DNA of 38,562 bases from Pseudomonadota bacterium (GTDB taxonomy: Bacteria; Pseudomonadota; Gammaproteobacteria; Burkholderiales; Burkholderiaceae_C), in the NCBI GenBank assembly GCA_018240325.1, contig JAFEFZ010000028.1:1-38562 (forward strand), read 5' to 3'. The notes beneath the pieces are model-generated. The model saw nothing but the letters and a program-made list of their open reading frames with translations, did no database searches and had not been told where the DNA came from. Below are positions 9,538 through 19,172 of this stretch, in pieces (the first letter of the stretch is position 1; every line of letters begins with the position of its first letter). The position numbers were made by a program, and so were the translations under genes.

Positions 9538-10611
9538 ATGACCGACTCCTCGCCGCCGCCGGGCGCGATCCACTGGCGCGATCCGGCGCGCCGCGCTGCC
9601 TTCGACCGCTGGCTCGCCGGCATCGCCGCCGCGCACGGCCTGCTGCCGCACAGCCTGGCGCCGGCCTCGGCCGACGCGAGCTTTCGCCGCTACCTGCGCA
9701 TCGCCACCGCCGCGGGCGGCAGTTGCATCGTGATGGACGCGCCGCCGCCGCAGGAAGACGTGCGGCCGTTCGTGCAGGTGGCCGCGCTGATCCGCCAGGC
9801 CGGGCTGAACGCGCCGCAGGTGCTGGCCTGCGACGCGGCGCAGGGCTTCCTGCTGCTGAGCGACCTGGGCACCGACGGCTACCTGGCGGCGCTGCAGCGC
9901 GCCGGCGCGGCACGCGCCGACGCGCTGATGCGCGACGCGATCGGTGCGCTGGTGCGCTGGCAGACCGGCGTGGCCGCCGACGCGCTGCCGCCCTACGACG
10001 AGGCGCTGCTCGCGCGCGAGCTGGCGCTGTTCCCCGAGTGGTGCGTGCAGCGCGAGTTCGGCCTGCGCTGGGGCGCGGCCGAGCAGGCGCGCTGGCAGCA
10101 GGTGTGCCGGGCGCTGATCGACAGCGCGCTCGCGCAACCTACGGTGGCGGTGCACCGCGACTGGATGCCGCGCAACCTGATGGTCGCCGACCCCAACCCC
10201 GGCATCCTCGACTTCCAGGACGCGGTGCGCGGCCCGGTCACCTACGACCTGGCCTCGCTGCTGCGCGACGCCTTCATCTCGTGGGACGAGGAGCGCGAGA
10301 TCGATTGGGCGGTGCGCTGGTGGAGCGAAGCCAAGCGCGCCGGCGTGCCGCTGGGCGAGGCGATGGCGGCGGACTTCGGCGAGTTCTGGCGCGCGCTCGA
10401 GTGGATGGGTCTGCAGCGCCACCTGAAGGTGCTGGGCATCTTCTGCCGGCTGAAGCACCGCGACGGCAAGCCGGCCTATGCCGGGGACCTGCCGCGCTTC
10501 TTCGCCTATGCGACGAAAGTGGCGCAGCGCTATGCGCCGCTGAAGCCGCTGCTGGCGCTGCTCGAGCCGATGAGCGGCTTCGAGCCGGTGCAGGCCTTCT
10601 CGATGCGCTGA
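9538..10611 (+). CDS. amgK: N-acetylmuramate/N-acetylglucosamine kinase (anomeric sugar kinase)
   Basis: Member of the aminoglycoside phosphotransferase fold. AmgK phosphorylates MurNAc and GlcNAc at C1 in the MurNAc recycling route to UDP-MurNAc. The 357-residue protein shows DASFRRYLRI with SCIVMDAPP in the nucleotide-binding lobe, then the catalytic loop HRDWMPRNLM (Asp208, Asn213) and the metal-binding DFQDA (Asp225), followed by GPVTYDLASLLRD. The start is ATG at 9538. It is divergent from lptD, the usual setting for amgK in betaproteobacteria and pseudomonads. The partner murU, normally next, is absent: the next gene is convergent and unrelated. Confidence 0.85.
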   Translation: MTDSSPPPGAIHWRDPARRAAFDRWLAGIAAAHGLLPHSLAPASADASFRRYLRIATAAGGSCIVMDAPPPQEDVRPFVQVAALIRQAGLNAPQVLACDAAQGFLLLSDLGTDGYLAALQRAGAARADALMRDAIGALVRWQTGVAADALPPYDEALLARELALFPEWCVQREFGLRWGAAEQARWQQVCRALIDSALAQPTVAVHRDWMPRNLMVADPNPGILDFQDAVRGPVTYDLASLLRDAFISWDEEREIDWAVRWWSEAKRAGVPLGEAMAADFGEFWRALEWMGLQRHLKVLGIFCRLKHRDGKPAYAGDLPRFFAYATKVAQRYAPLKPLLALLEPMSGFEPVQAFSMR

Positions 10612-12147
<1,536 letters not shown>

Positions 12148-12174
12148 CGGCGTCACCTCGGCAGCGCGGGGCCG

Positions 12175-13050
12175 CTATTGTCCGGTCGGCAGTTCCAGGT
12201 TGCGCAGCCACTGTCCCAATACCTCGAACACCTGTTCCTGCTCGGGCTCGTTGAAGATCTCGTGGGCGAGCGCGCGCCACTCGTGCGCCGCCACCACCGC
12301 CTGCGGCGCCGCGGCGGCGAAGCAGGCGCTGCCGGCCGGCGCCACGCAGCGGTCGGCGCCGGCCCACAGCAGCAGCGTCGGCACGCGCCAGCGCGCCGCG
12401 TGCTGCGCGACGAAGCGGCCGCCGCTGACGAAGAAGCGCGCCAGCCGCGGCGTGATGCGGTCGTGCACCAGCGGGTCGTCGCGGTAGCGCTGCACCACCT
12501 GCGCGTCGCGCGAGATCCACGCCGGATCGAGCCCGTTGCCCAGGCCCAGGTTCGGCGCCAACCGGCCGGCCACCGCCAGCAGCAGCCGCTGCCCGACGCT
12601 CATCGGCACCGCCAGCGCCGGCGACGACAGCACCAGCGCCTCGACCGGGCGCGACCAGGGTTCGCTGCCGCCCACGCTGCCGGCGACGAAGCGCGCGGCC
12701 ACGAGCCCGCCCATGCTGTGGCCGAGCAACAGCAGCGGCCCCGGCAGCGCCGCGCGCACCGCATCGATCACGATCGCAAGGTCGCGCAGCAGGTCGTCGT
12801 CCGCGCCCAGGCCGCCGCGCGGCCCTTCGCTGCGGCCGTGGCCGCGCAGGTCGAAGCCCGCGACGCGCCAGCCCCAGCGGTTCAGGTGCGCGGCCACGTG
12901 CCCGTAGCGGCCGATGTGCTCGCCCAGCCCGTGCACCAGCAGCACGGTGCCGGCCGGGCCCGATGGGCCGCCGGCCGGCGGCCAGGCACGCAGCTGCAGC
13001 CGCAGCCCGTCGTGCGTGCGCAGCGATTCGGGCAGCGCGGCCATCGGCAT
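12175..13050 (-). CDS. Alpha/beta hydrolase, monoacylglycerol lipase/lysophospholipase-like
   Basis: Serine hydrolase of 291 residues with an oxyanion-region LLVHGLGEHIGRYG (about 37-50), FDLRGHGRSEGPRG, the nucleophile elbow GHSMGG (Ser112), the acid in LLWAGADRCVAP and a C-terminal catalytic histidine in ALAHEIFNEPE. This pattern is that of the PldB/monoglyceride lipase group, which hydrolyses monoacylglycerols or lysophospholipids. There is no signal peptide, so it probably acts in the cytoplasm. An ATG two codons downstream (13044) is also possible. It sits 27 bases upstream of the M20 peptidase gene and 120 bases downstream of a patatin gene, all on the minus strand, a possible small lipid/peptide degradation operon. 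Confidence 0.85.
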   Translation of the reverse strand: MPMAALPESLRTHDGLRLQLRAWPPAGGPSGPAGTVLLVHGLGEHIGRYGHVAAHLNRWGWRVAGFDLRGHGRSEGPRGGLGADDDLLRDLAIVIDAVRAALPGPLLLLGHSMGGLVAARFVAGSVGGSEPWSRPVEALVLSSPALAVPMSVGQRLLLAVAGRLAPNLGLGNGLDPAWISRDAQVVQRYRDDPLVHDRITPRLARFFVSGGRFVAQHAARWRVPTLLLWAGADRCVAPAGSACFAAAAPQAVVAAHEWRALAHEIFNEPEQEQVFEVLGQWLRNLELPTGQ

Positions 13051-13170
13051 CAGCGGCTGCGCGGCAGATTGCCGCCGCCGAGGGCGCCGAGGACGGCGGC
13101 TGCGGGCCTCGCGGCCTCCTCGCGGCTGGTCGTGATCATCGTGCGCGCACCGCGGCGGCCGGCCTGCCGA

Positions 13171-14220
13171 TCAGCGGTTGCCGTTGTCGAGGTACTCGGC
13201 GACCAGGTCGACCGTGCTGCGCCGCCCCAGGTGCGCGGCGTTCTCCTGCAGCCAGCGGTCGGCGGCCGCGTGGCCCGTGCGCCGCAGCGCCTGCAGGTGG
13301 TGCCAGGCCGATTGCAGCGGCTGCGGCAGCGCCAGCGCGTCGAGCTGCTCGCCGCCTTCGATGCGGTGCACGCGCAGCCTGCGCGCCTTGCGCAGCAGCG
13401 GCATGCGCGCGCGGGTGGTGTCCATCCCTTCGTCGCGCACCACGCGCTGCAGCACCGCCAGCGCGCGCAGTTCCTTGACCAGGCTGCCCTGGAAGCCGAT
13501 CTCCTGGATGCGCTCGACGATCTGCGCCGGCGTGCGCGGCAGCCGCTCGCGGCGGCTGGGGTGCAGCTGCACCATCATCAGGTCCAGGTTCGGTGATTCG
13601 TACAGCAGCGGCAGCAGCGACGGGTTGCCCATGTAGCCGCCGTCCCAGTAGGCCTCGCCGTCGATCTCCACCGTGGGGAACAGCATCGGCAGGCAGGCCG
13701 ACGCGAGCACCGCGTCGATGCTGATTTCCGCGCCGCTGAAGATGCGCAGCTGGCCGCTGCGCACCTGGGTCGCGCCGATGTACACCTGCATCCCGGTGCA
13801 GCCGCGCACCGCGTCGAAGTCGACGGTGTCGCGCAGCACCGCGCGCAGCGGGTTCGCGCCGGTGGCGGGCCCGAACCAGGCCTCGGCCACGTCCCAGACG
13901 GCCTGCATGGGTGCTGCCGCGGCGAGCGCGCCGTTGGGCATCGCACCCAGCCAGGCCTCGGCCCAGCGTGCCAGCCGCAGGCTGTCGGCCACGCGCGACC
14001 AGAAGTGGCGCAGCACCTCGCGCGCACCCTTGCGCCCGCCCGCGGTCCAGCCCGCTGCCAGCGCCACCGCGTTCATCGCGCCGGCGCTGGAGCCGCTGAT
14101 CGCGCCGAAGCCGATGCGCTCGTCCTCGAGCAGCCGGTCGAGCACGCCCCAGGTGAAGGCGCCGTGGGTGCCGCCGCCTTGCAGCGCCAGGTCGATCCGA
14201 TGGGTTCTCGCCCGCGTCAT
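13171..14220 (-). CDS. Patatin-like phospholipase family protein
   Basis: A 349-residue protein of the patatin/RssA class with a Ser-Asp catalytic dyad. It shows the glycine-rich oxyanion motif LALQGGGTHGAF (about 11-22), the nucleophile motif GSSAG (Ser45) and DGGYMGNPSLLP (Asp193). No signal peptide or membrane helix is seen. Family members hydrolyse acyl chains of phospholipids or other lipids; the physiological substrate is unknown. The frame is open to a TTG at 14244, but the ATG at 14220 sits immediately before conserved sequence. It is divergent from the EamA transporter with a gap of only 56 bases, so their promoters must be very close or overlapping. Confidence 0.9.
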   Translation of the reverse strand: MTRARTHRIDLALQGGGTHGAFTWGVLDRLLEDERIGFGAISGSSAGAMNAVALAAGWTAGGRKGAREVLRHFWSRVADSLRLARWAEAWLGAMPNGALAAAAPMQAVWDVAEAWFGPATGANPLRAVLRDTVDFDAVRGCTGMQVYIGATQVRSGQLRIFSGAEISIDAVLASACLPMLFPTVEIDGEAYWDGGYMGNPSLLPLLYESPNLDLMMVQLHPSRRERLPRTPAQIVERIQEIGFQGSLVKELRALAVLQRVVRDEGMDTTRARMPLLRKARRLRVHRIEGGEQLDALALPQPLQSAWHHLQALRRTGHAAADRWLQENAAHLGRRSTVDLVAEYLDNGNR

Positions 14221-14276
14221 CGGCGCAGTGTAGGCGCGCGCCAAAGCCTGCCGGCCGATCGGCTACGCTCGCAGCG

Positions 14277-15209
14277 ATGAGCGCCACCCCCCGCCTGAGC
14301 CGCGCGCTGCCCTGGATGGCCGGCTGGCTGACGCTGATGGTGGTGATCGCGGTGGCCGGGCGCGAGGCGATGCGCGCGCTGGCGGTGTGGCAGGTGATGG
14401 AGCTGCGCTCGCTGATCGGCCTGGTGCTGCTGTGGCCGCTGGTGCGCGCAGCCGGCGGCCTGCGCGCGATGCGCACGCCGCGGCTGGCGCAGCACGCGGC
14501 GCGCAACTGCGTGCACTACCTGGCGCAGGCCGGCTGGCTCGCCGCGCTGATGCTGATCCCGCTGGCGCAGGTGGTGGCGATCGAGTTCACGATGCCGATC
14601 TGGACCGCCTGCCTGGCCGCGGCCTTCCTCGGCGAGCGCATCGACGCACCCAAGGCGCTGGCCGTCGTGCTCGGCCTGGCCGGCGTGGCGATCATCGTGC
14701 GCCCGTCGGCCGCAGGGCTCGAGGCCGGTCAGCTGATCGCGCTGGCGGCGGCGCTGGGCTTCGCGGTCTCGGTCACGATGACCAAGTCGCTGACGCGCAC
14801 CGATCACGCCACCCGGATCATGTTCTGGATGCTGGTGGTGCAGTCGCTGCTGGGCGTCGTGCCGGCCGCGCTCGTCTGGCGCACGCCGACGCTGCCGGTG
14901 ATGGGCTGGGTGCTGCTGGTCGCCTTCTGCGGCACCTTCTCGCACTACTGCCTGGCGCGCGCGATGCACCACGCCGAGGCGACCACGCTGGTGCCGATCG
15001 ACTTCCTGCGCGTGCCGCTGACCGCGCTGGCCGGCTGGGCGATCTACGCCGAGCGGGTGGACCTGCTGACGGTGGCCGGCACCGCGCTGATCCTGCTGGG
15101 CAACCTGCTGAACCTGCTGCGCCCGGCGGCCGCCGCGCGTGCGCTGCGGCGCGCCGCCGCCGAGCCCGGCGCCGGGGGCGGCGATCAGGTGCCGCAGAAG
15201 GTGCGGTAG
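14277..15209 (+). CDS. EamA/DMT family transporter
   Basis: Inner-membrane protein of 310 residues with about ten predicted hydrophobic helices in two EamA repeats (about 14-137 and 150-285). The repeats show the family pattern [26 protein letters not shown] in the first half and [26 protein letters not shown] in the second. Drug/metabolite transporters of this type move small metabolites across the inner membrane; no specific substrate can be read from the sequence. The C-terminal tail is Ala/Arg/Gly-rich. Its last 25 bases overlap the end of selO on the other strand. Confidence 0.88.
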   Translation: MSATPRLSRALPWMAGWLTLMVVIAVAGREAMRALAVWQVMELRSLIGLVLLWPLVRAAGGLRAMRTPRLAQHAARNCVHYLAQAGWLAALMLIPLAQVVAIEFTMPIWTACLAAAFLGERIDAPKALAVVLGLAGVAIIVRPSAAGLEAGQLIALAAALGFAVSVTMTKSLTRTDHATRIMFWMLVVQSLLGVVPAALVWRTPTLPVMGWVLLVAFCGTFSHYCLARAMHHAEATTLVPIDFLRVPLTALAGWAIYAERVDLLTVAGTALILLGNLLNLLRPAAAARALRRAAAEPGAGGGDQVPQKVR

Positions 15210-16747
15210 CCGGCGCTGAAGTCGGCGCTGGCCGGCTGCGCCAGGTCGGCGTCTTCGGCGCGCTCGTCGAAGGGCCGCTCCAGCGCGGCCAGCAGGCGCA
15301 GCATCGGGCCCAGGTCGTCGTGCTCGACGGCTGCGGCCAGTGCTTCCTCGACGCGATGGTTGCGCGCGATCACGATCGGGTTGGCAGCGGCGATGCGCCC
15401 GGCCCAGGCCGCCGGGTCGGCCGCCGCGGCGCGCGCGCGCCAGCGCACGAGCCAGGGGTCGACGGCCGCGGGCTCGGCGCCGAACAGCGCGCGCAGCGGC
15501 GCTTCGCGCCCCGCCGCGGCGTCGGCCAGCCGGCGCCAGCCGAGCGTGTGGTCCACCCGGTGCGTGCGCAGCAGCTGCAGCCAGTCGTCGGCCAGCGCCT
15601 GGTCGGCTTCGTCCGGCGCGGCGTCGTCCAGGCCGAGCTTGGCGCGCAGCACCGCGAGCCACTGCGCGCGGTACATCGCCGGGAAGGCGTCGATCGCCTC
15701 GTTCGCCTGCTGCGCCGCGCGCGCCGGATCGGCGTCGATCAGCGGCAGCAGCGCTTCGGCCAGCCGCGCCAGGTTCCACTGCACGATGCGCGGCTGGTTG
15801 CCGTAGGCGTAGCGGCCGAGCTGGTCGATCGAACTGAACACGGTGGCCGGATCGTGCGCCTCGAGGAAGGCGCAGGGGCCGTAGTCGATGGTCTCGCCGC
15901 TGATCGTGGTGTTGTCGGTGTTCATCACGCCGTGGATGAAGCCCACGCCCATCCAGCGCGCCACCAGCGCCGCCTGGCGCGCGCACACCGCGCGCAGCAG
16001 CGCCAGGTGGCGGCCGTCGCGGCCGGCCAGGTCGGGGTCGTGCCGCGCGATCGCGTAGTCGGCCACGCGCCGCAGCAGCTCGGTCTGGCCGCGCGCCGCG
16101 AAGAACTCCAAGGTGCCCACGCGCAGGTGGCTCGCGGCCACGCGCGTCAGCACCGCACCGGGCAGCACCGAGTCGCGGAACACGGGCTCGCCGGTGGCCA
16201 CCGCGGCGAGCGCGCGCGTGGTCGGGATGCCCAGCGCGTGCATCGCCTCGCCGACGATCACCTCGCGCAGCACCGGCCCGAGCGCAGCCTTGCCGTCGCC
16301 GCCGCGCGAAAACGGCGTGCGCCCCGATCCCTTGAAGGCGATGTCGCGCCGCCGGCCGAGCCGGTCGATCACCTCGCCCAGCAGGATCGCGCGGCCGTCG
16401 CCGAGCTGCGGCGAGAAGCCGCCGAACTGGTGCCCGGCGTAGGCCTGGGCGATCGGCGCCGCGCCCTCGGGCACCGCGTTGCCCGCGAGCACCGCGACCC
16501 CCGCCGGTGAGGCCAGCGCCGCCGCGTCCAGGCCCAGCTCGCCGGCCAGCGCGCGGTTCAGCCAGACCAGCTTCGGCGCCGGCACGGGGCTCGGCTGCCA
16601 GGCGATGTAGGCGCCCTCCAGCTCGCGCGCGTAGCTGTTGTCGAAGCCGAAGTGCGGCGCTGCGGCGGGGGCGGCTGGGGCGGTGGTCGTGGGCACGGGC
16701 GTGGCGGCAGTCCGGGTGGCGCGATCATCGGCCAAGGGCCGCGGCAC
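15185..16747 (-). CDS. selO: Protein adenylyltransferase SelO (YdiU family)
   Basis: Pseudokinase-fold enzyme that transfers AMP from ATP to Ser/Thr/Tyr of target proteins and is linked to oxidative stress responses. The 520-residue product shows [69 protein letters not shown], the catalytic [11 protein letters not shown] and the metal-binding IDYGPCAF. It ends FCGT: a cysteine three residues from the end, where eukaryotic SelO has selenocysteine. The start is uncertain: GTG at 16747 gives a 30-residue low-complexity leader, without a ribosome binding site, before conserved sequence begins. The 93 bases between it and metW show no feature. Its end overlaps the convergent transporter gene by 25 bases. 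Confidence 0.94.
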   Translation of the reverse strand: MPRPLADDRATRTAATPVPTTTAPAAPAAAPHFGFDNSYARELEGAYIAWQPSPVPAPKLVWLNRALAGELGLDAAALASPAGVAVLAGNAVPEGAAPIAQAYAGHQFGGFSPQLGDGRAILLGEVIDRLGRRRDIAFKGSGRTPFSRGGDGKAALGPVLREVIVGEAMHALGIPTTRALAAVATGEPVFRDSVLPGAVLTRVAASHLRVGTLEFFAARGQTELLRRVADYAIARHDPDLAGRDGRHLALLRAVCARQAALVARWMGVGFIHGVMNTDNTTISGETIDYGPCAFLEAHDPATVFSSIDQLGRYAYGNQPRIVQWNLARLAEALLPLIDADPARAAQQANEAIDAFPAMYRAQWLAVLRAKLGLDDAAPDEADQALADDWLQLLRTHRVDHTLGWRRLADAAAGREAPLRALFGAEPAAVDPWLVRWRARAAAADPAAWAGRIAAANPIVIARNHRVEEALAAAVEHDDLGPMLRLLAALERPFDERAEDADLAQPASADFSAGYRTFCGT

Positions 16748-16840
16748 GGTGCGGGCGCGCGCCGATGCACGCGGCGGCGATGCGGGCTTGGTGCCGGCGC
16801 GGTGGGTGCGCGGGCTGCCTGAGCGGCGCCGCAGCGGCGA

Positions 16841-17425
16841 TCAGGCGCGCTCGAAGCGGAACACCGCCACGCTGGCCAGCAGGTTCGGCCGGCGGCGCAC
16901 CGCGCGGCCGCGCTGCAGCCCGAAGGCGTCGGTCAGGTTCAGGCCGAGGCGGCGCGCCAGCACCTCGAAATCGGCATAGGTGCCCACGCGGATGTTGGGC
17001 GTGTCGTACCACTCGTAGGGCAGCGCGCGCGTCACCGGCATGCGCCCGGCGATCACGCGCAGCCGGTTCGGCCAGTGCGCGAAGTTCGGGAAGCTGACGA
17101 TGCCGATGCGGCCCACGCGCGCCGTCTCGCGCAGCATCGCCTCGGCGTTGCGCAGATGCTGCAGCGTCTCGAGCTGCAGCACCACGTCGAAGCTGGCGTC
17201 GTCGAACAGCGCCAGGCCTTCCTCCAGGTTCAGCTGGATCACGTTGACGCCGCGCTGCGCGCAGGCCAGCACGTTGGCGTCGGCGATCTCGACGCCGTAG
17301 CCGCTGCAGCCGCGCGTGCGCTGCAGGTAGTCGAGCAGCTCGCCGTCGCCGCAGCCCAGGTCGAGCACGCGCGAGCCGGGCGGCACCATGCCGGCGATGA
17401 TCTCGAGGTCGGCGTGTTCGCTCAC
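16841..17425 (-). CDS. metW: Methionine biosynthesis protein MetW
   Basis: A 194-residue Rossmann-fold protein of the methyltransferase type with the SAM-binding signature [13 protein letters not shown] (19-31), followed by [30 protein letters not shown] and the MetW-specific [19 protein letters not shown] and [11 protein letters not shown]. MetW works with MetX in homoserine activation for methionine synthesis; recent work on the family describes a MetX-MetW complex. The start is GTG at 17425, overlapping the metX stop in a GTGA, with GGAGG eight bases upstream. The pair is therefore translationally coupled and is expected to share the riboswitch upstream of metX. The frame is open far upstream but that part belongs to metX in another frame. 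Confidence 0.95.
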   Translation of the reverse strand: MSEHADLEIIAGMVPPGSRVLDLGCGDGELLDYLQRTRGCSGYGVEIADANVLACAQRGVNVIQLNLEEGLALFDDASFDVVLQLETLQHLRNAEAMLRETARVGRIGIVSFPNFAHWPNRLRVIAGRMPVTRALPYEWYDTPNIRVGTYADFEVLARRLGLNLTDAFGLQRGRAVRRRPNLLASVAVFRFERA

Positions 17426-18558
17426 GTCCCCGCCTCCGCCGCGATGTGCGCGAAGCGCGCGCGCAGCAGCGCGTGGTAGCGCGCGTCGTCGAGCAGGAAG
17501 GCGTCGTGCCCGTGCGGCGCATCGATCTCGGCGTAGCTCACGTCGATGCGGTTGTCCACCAGCGCCTTGACGATCTCGCGCGAGCGCGCCGGCGCGAAGC
17601 GCCAGTCGGTGCTGAAGCTGGCGATCAGGAAGCGGTTGGCGCGCGCCGGCTGGAAGGCGCGCGCCAGGCTGCCGCCGGCGTCGCGCGCCGGGTCGAAGTA
17701 GTCGAGCGCGCGCGTGATCAGCAAGTAGGTGTTGGCGTCGAAGTATTCGGCGAACTTGTCGGCCTGGTGGCGCAGGTAGCTCTCGATCTGGAACTCGACG
17801 TCCTGCGTGCTGTAGCGCGGCGCGTCGTTGCGCAGCGCGCGGCCGAACTTCTCGTTCATCACGTCGTCCGACAGGTACGTGATGTGGCCGATCATGCGCG
17901 CCACGCGCAGGCCGCGCTTGGGCACCGCGCCGCGCTTCTGGTAGTGGCCGCCGTGGAAATCGGGGTCGGTCACGATCGCGCGCCGCGCCACTTCGTTGAA
18001 GGCGATGTTCTCGGCCGACAGGCTGGGCGCGGTGGCGATCGCGATGCAGTGCCGCACCCGCGCCGGGTGGCGCAGCGTCCAGGCCAGCGCCTGCATGCCG
18101 CCCAGGCTGCCGCCGATCACCGCGGCGAGCTGGTCGATGCCCAGCCGCTCGAGCACGCGCGCCTGCGCATCGACCCAGTCCTCGACGGTGACCACCGGGA
18201 AGTCGGCGCCGTAGGGCTGCCCGGGCGCGTCGGGGTTCGGGCTCGCCGGCCCGGTGGAGCCGAAGCACGATCCCGGGTTGTTGATGCCGACCACGAACAG
18301 CCGGTCGGTGTCCAGCGGCTTGCCCGGGCCGACCAGGTTGTCCCACCAGCCGAGGTCGCCGGCGGCATCGCGCCCGGCCACGTGGTGGCCGGCGTTGAGC
18401 GCGTGGCACACCAGCACCGCGTTGCTGCGCGCGGCGTTGAGCGTGCCGTAGGTCTCGTAGGCGAGCGTGTAGTCGCGCAAGGCGGCGCCGCTGCGCAGCG
18501 GCAGCGGCTCGGCGAAGTGCATCGCCTGCGCGGTGACGGTGCCGACGGAAGCAGCCAT
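17422..18558 (-). CDS. metX: Homoserine O-acyltransferase (succinyl/acetyltransferase) MetX
   Basis: Acylates homoserine with an acyl-CoA, the first committed step of methionine synthesis; whether it uses succinyl- or acetyl-CoA is not settled by eye. The 378-residue alpha/beta hydrolase-fold protein has the nucleophile elbow GGSLGGMQA (Ser151), the acid in STDWRFAP (Asp318) and the histidine in [11 protein letters not shown] (His351), plus [14 protein letters not shown] and [10 protein letters not shown]. The ATG at 18558 was chosen because sequence similarity to other betaproteobacterial MetX begins there. A GTG at 18609 with a perfectly placed AGAGGGG would add 17 unrelated residues but lies inside the terminator. 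Control by SAM through the upstream riboswitch is strongly suggested. Confidence 0.95.
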   Translation of the reverse strand: MAASVGTVTAQAMHFAEPLPLRSGAALRDYTLAYETYGTLNAARSNAVLVCHALNAGHHVAGRDAAGDLGWWDNLVGPGKPLDTDRLFVVGINNPGSCFGSTGPASPNPDAPGQPYGADFPVVTVEDWVDAQARVLERLGIDQLAAVIGGSLGGMQALAWTLRHPARVRHCIAIATAPSLSAENIAFNEVARRAIVTDPDFHGGHYQKRGAVPKRGLRVARMIGHITYLSDDVMNEKFGRALRNDAPRYSTQDVEFQIESYLRHQADKFAEYFDANTYLLITRALDYFDPARDAGGSLARAFQPARANRFLIASFSTDWRFAPARSREIVKALVDNRIDVSYAEIDAPHGHDAFLLDDARYHALLRARFAHIAAEAGT

Positions 18559-18570
18559 GCGACGTGGACC

Positions 18571-18613
18571 AAAAGCAAAACCCGGTGCCGCAACTGACGA
18601 GGCGCACACCGGG
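18571..18613 (-). terminator. Intrinsic terminator between the SAM-II aptamer and metX
   Basis: Read on the minus strand, CCCGGTG (18613-18607) pairs perfectly with CACCGGG (18587-18581) around a 19-base loop, followed at once by TTTTGCTTTT (18580-18571). This is one of the few hairpins in the window with a real T-tract. It stands between the riboswitch aptamer and the metX start, where a ligand-controlled attenuator would be. Confidence 0.75.
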
Positions 18614-18616
18614 CGG

Positions 18617-18670
18617 CCCCTCTTTAGCGGCATTTGTAGAGCGCCCGCAATCCGGAACAAATCGGCGCTG
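18617..18670 (-). promoter_or_regulatory. SAM-II (SAM-alpha) riboswitch aptamer upstream of metX
   Basis: Read on the minus strand, stem P1 is AGCGCC (18669-18664) pairing with GGCGCT (18645-18640). The loop after the first strand begins GATTTGTTCC, matching the U-rich GAUUUAACC of the SAM-II consensus. P1 is followed by CTACAAATG and then CGCTAAAGAGGGG, ending at 18617. This last element is the SAM-II pseudoknot strand, consensus GCUAAAAAGGG. The order, spacing and compact size of about 54 bases fit the fold. SAM-II RNAs usually precede metX/metA-type genes and turn them off when S-adenosylmethionine is plentiful. Confidence 0.82.
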
Positions 18671-18678
18671 TGGATCGA

Positions 18679-18684
18679 AGTATA
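18679..18684 (-). promoter_or_regulatory. Probable -10 box of the metX-metW transcript
   Basis: TATACT on the minus strand matches five of six positions of the sigma-70 -10 consensus. It would start transcription near 18672, just before the first strand of the riboswitch. No good -35 is seen at 16-18 bases; the place is occupied by the palindrome and the start of the divergent gene. Confidence 0.45.
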
Positions 18685-18699
18685 GGCGTCTGACGCCTA
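18683..18699. promoter_or_regulatory. Perfect palindrome, candidate operator
   Basis: TAGGCGTC-T-GACGCCTA is an 8-base perfect inverted repeat with a one-base centre. It lies nine bases before the DUF4258 gene start and overlaps the metX -10 box. Its size and place suit the operator of a small autoregulated module; which protein binds it is not known. Confidence 0.55.
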
Positions 18700-18708
18700 C
18701 CATTCGCC

Positions 18709-18957
18709 ATGGACTACCGCCTGACGCCGCATGCGGCCGCGCGGATCGCCGAGCGGGCGATCCCGGCCGATTGGCTCGACGCGACGCTGCAAGAACCCGG
18801 GCAACTCGTGGAGTTGGCGAACCCCCGCTGCGAGTACCGGCGCGTATTCGTCCGCGGCGGCCGGCGGCTGCTGCTTCGTGTAGTCTGCGAAGGCGACCTC
18901 GTCATCACCGCATTGCTGACCAGCAAGCTCGCCAAGTACGGAGTGCCCGAATCATGA
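18709..18957 (+). CDS. DUF4258 domain protein, toxin-like member of a two-gene module
   Basis: An 82-residue protein whose N-terminus (LTPHAAARIAERAIPADWLDATLQEPGQLVE) matches the DUF4258 pattern, a small fold considered related to RelE/BrnT-type toxins. The second half is strand-rich with several arginines (RRVFVRGGRRLLLRVV), then ITALLTSKLAKYG. Its stop overlaps the start of a DUF2283 gene in ATGA, the usual pairing for this family, so a toxin-antitoxin-like role is inferred; activity is unproven. No ribosome binding site precedes the ATG, which lies only nine bases after a palindrome, so the leader is short or absent. Together with the downstream restriction gene it interrupts an otherwise housekeeping region. 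Confidence 0.75.
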   Translation: MDYRLTPHAAARIAERAIPADWLDATLQEPGQLVELANPRCEYRRVFVRGGRRLLLRVVCEGDLVITALLTSKLAKYGVPES

Positions 18958-19163
18958 GAGTGCAGTTCGACCCGAGCGCCGATGCGATCTACATCCGGCT
19001 GGCCGAAGGCGAGGTGGCCGAGAGCGACGAGGTGCGCGACGGGGTCGTGCTCGACTACGACGCCGACGGGCGCGTGCTCGGCATCGAACTGCTGAGCGTC
19101 AGCCGGCGCAACTACAACCCGCGCGAGATGGCGTTCGAACTGCTGGACGGCGGCAGCCGCTGA
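18954..19163 (+). CDS. DUF2283 domain protein, partner of DUF4258
   Basis: A 69-residue protein with the complete DUF2283 signature: MRVQFDPSADAIYIRLAEGEVAES, then a central EVRDGVVLDYDADGRVLGIELLSVS. DUF2283 proteins are small, acidic and strand-rich, and are often encoded immediately after DUF4258 proteins, as here with a four-base overlap. The acidic partner (many Asp/Glu) beside a basic one is typical of antitoxin/toxin pairs, but this is inference. It converges on the restriction-methylation gene, with nine bases between the stops. Confidence 0.82.
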   Translation: MRVQFDPSADAIYIRLAEGEVAESDEVRDGVVLDYDADGRVLGIELLSVSRRNYNPREMAFELLDGGSR

Positions 19164-19172
19164 AGCGCCGCC

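Noticed and set aside
12148..12156. GTG at 12156 as start of the M20 peptidase.
   Set aside because: The GTG is part of the GAGGTGA ribosome binding site of the ATG at 12147.
14221..14244. Earlier TTG start for the patatin gene.
   Set aside because: It adds eight residues without conservation or ribosome binding site; the ATG at 14220 is directly followed by family sequence.
15185..15187. SelO stop TGA as a selenocysteine codon.
   Set aside because: The expected position is already filled by Cys three residues before the TGA, and no conserved sequence follows.
18681..18686. TATAGG as a plus-strand -10 box for the DUF4258 gene.
   Set aside because: Only a fair match, no -35 at the right distance, and it overlaps the minus-strand -10 and the palindrome. 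Too weak to list as a promoter.
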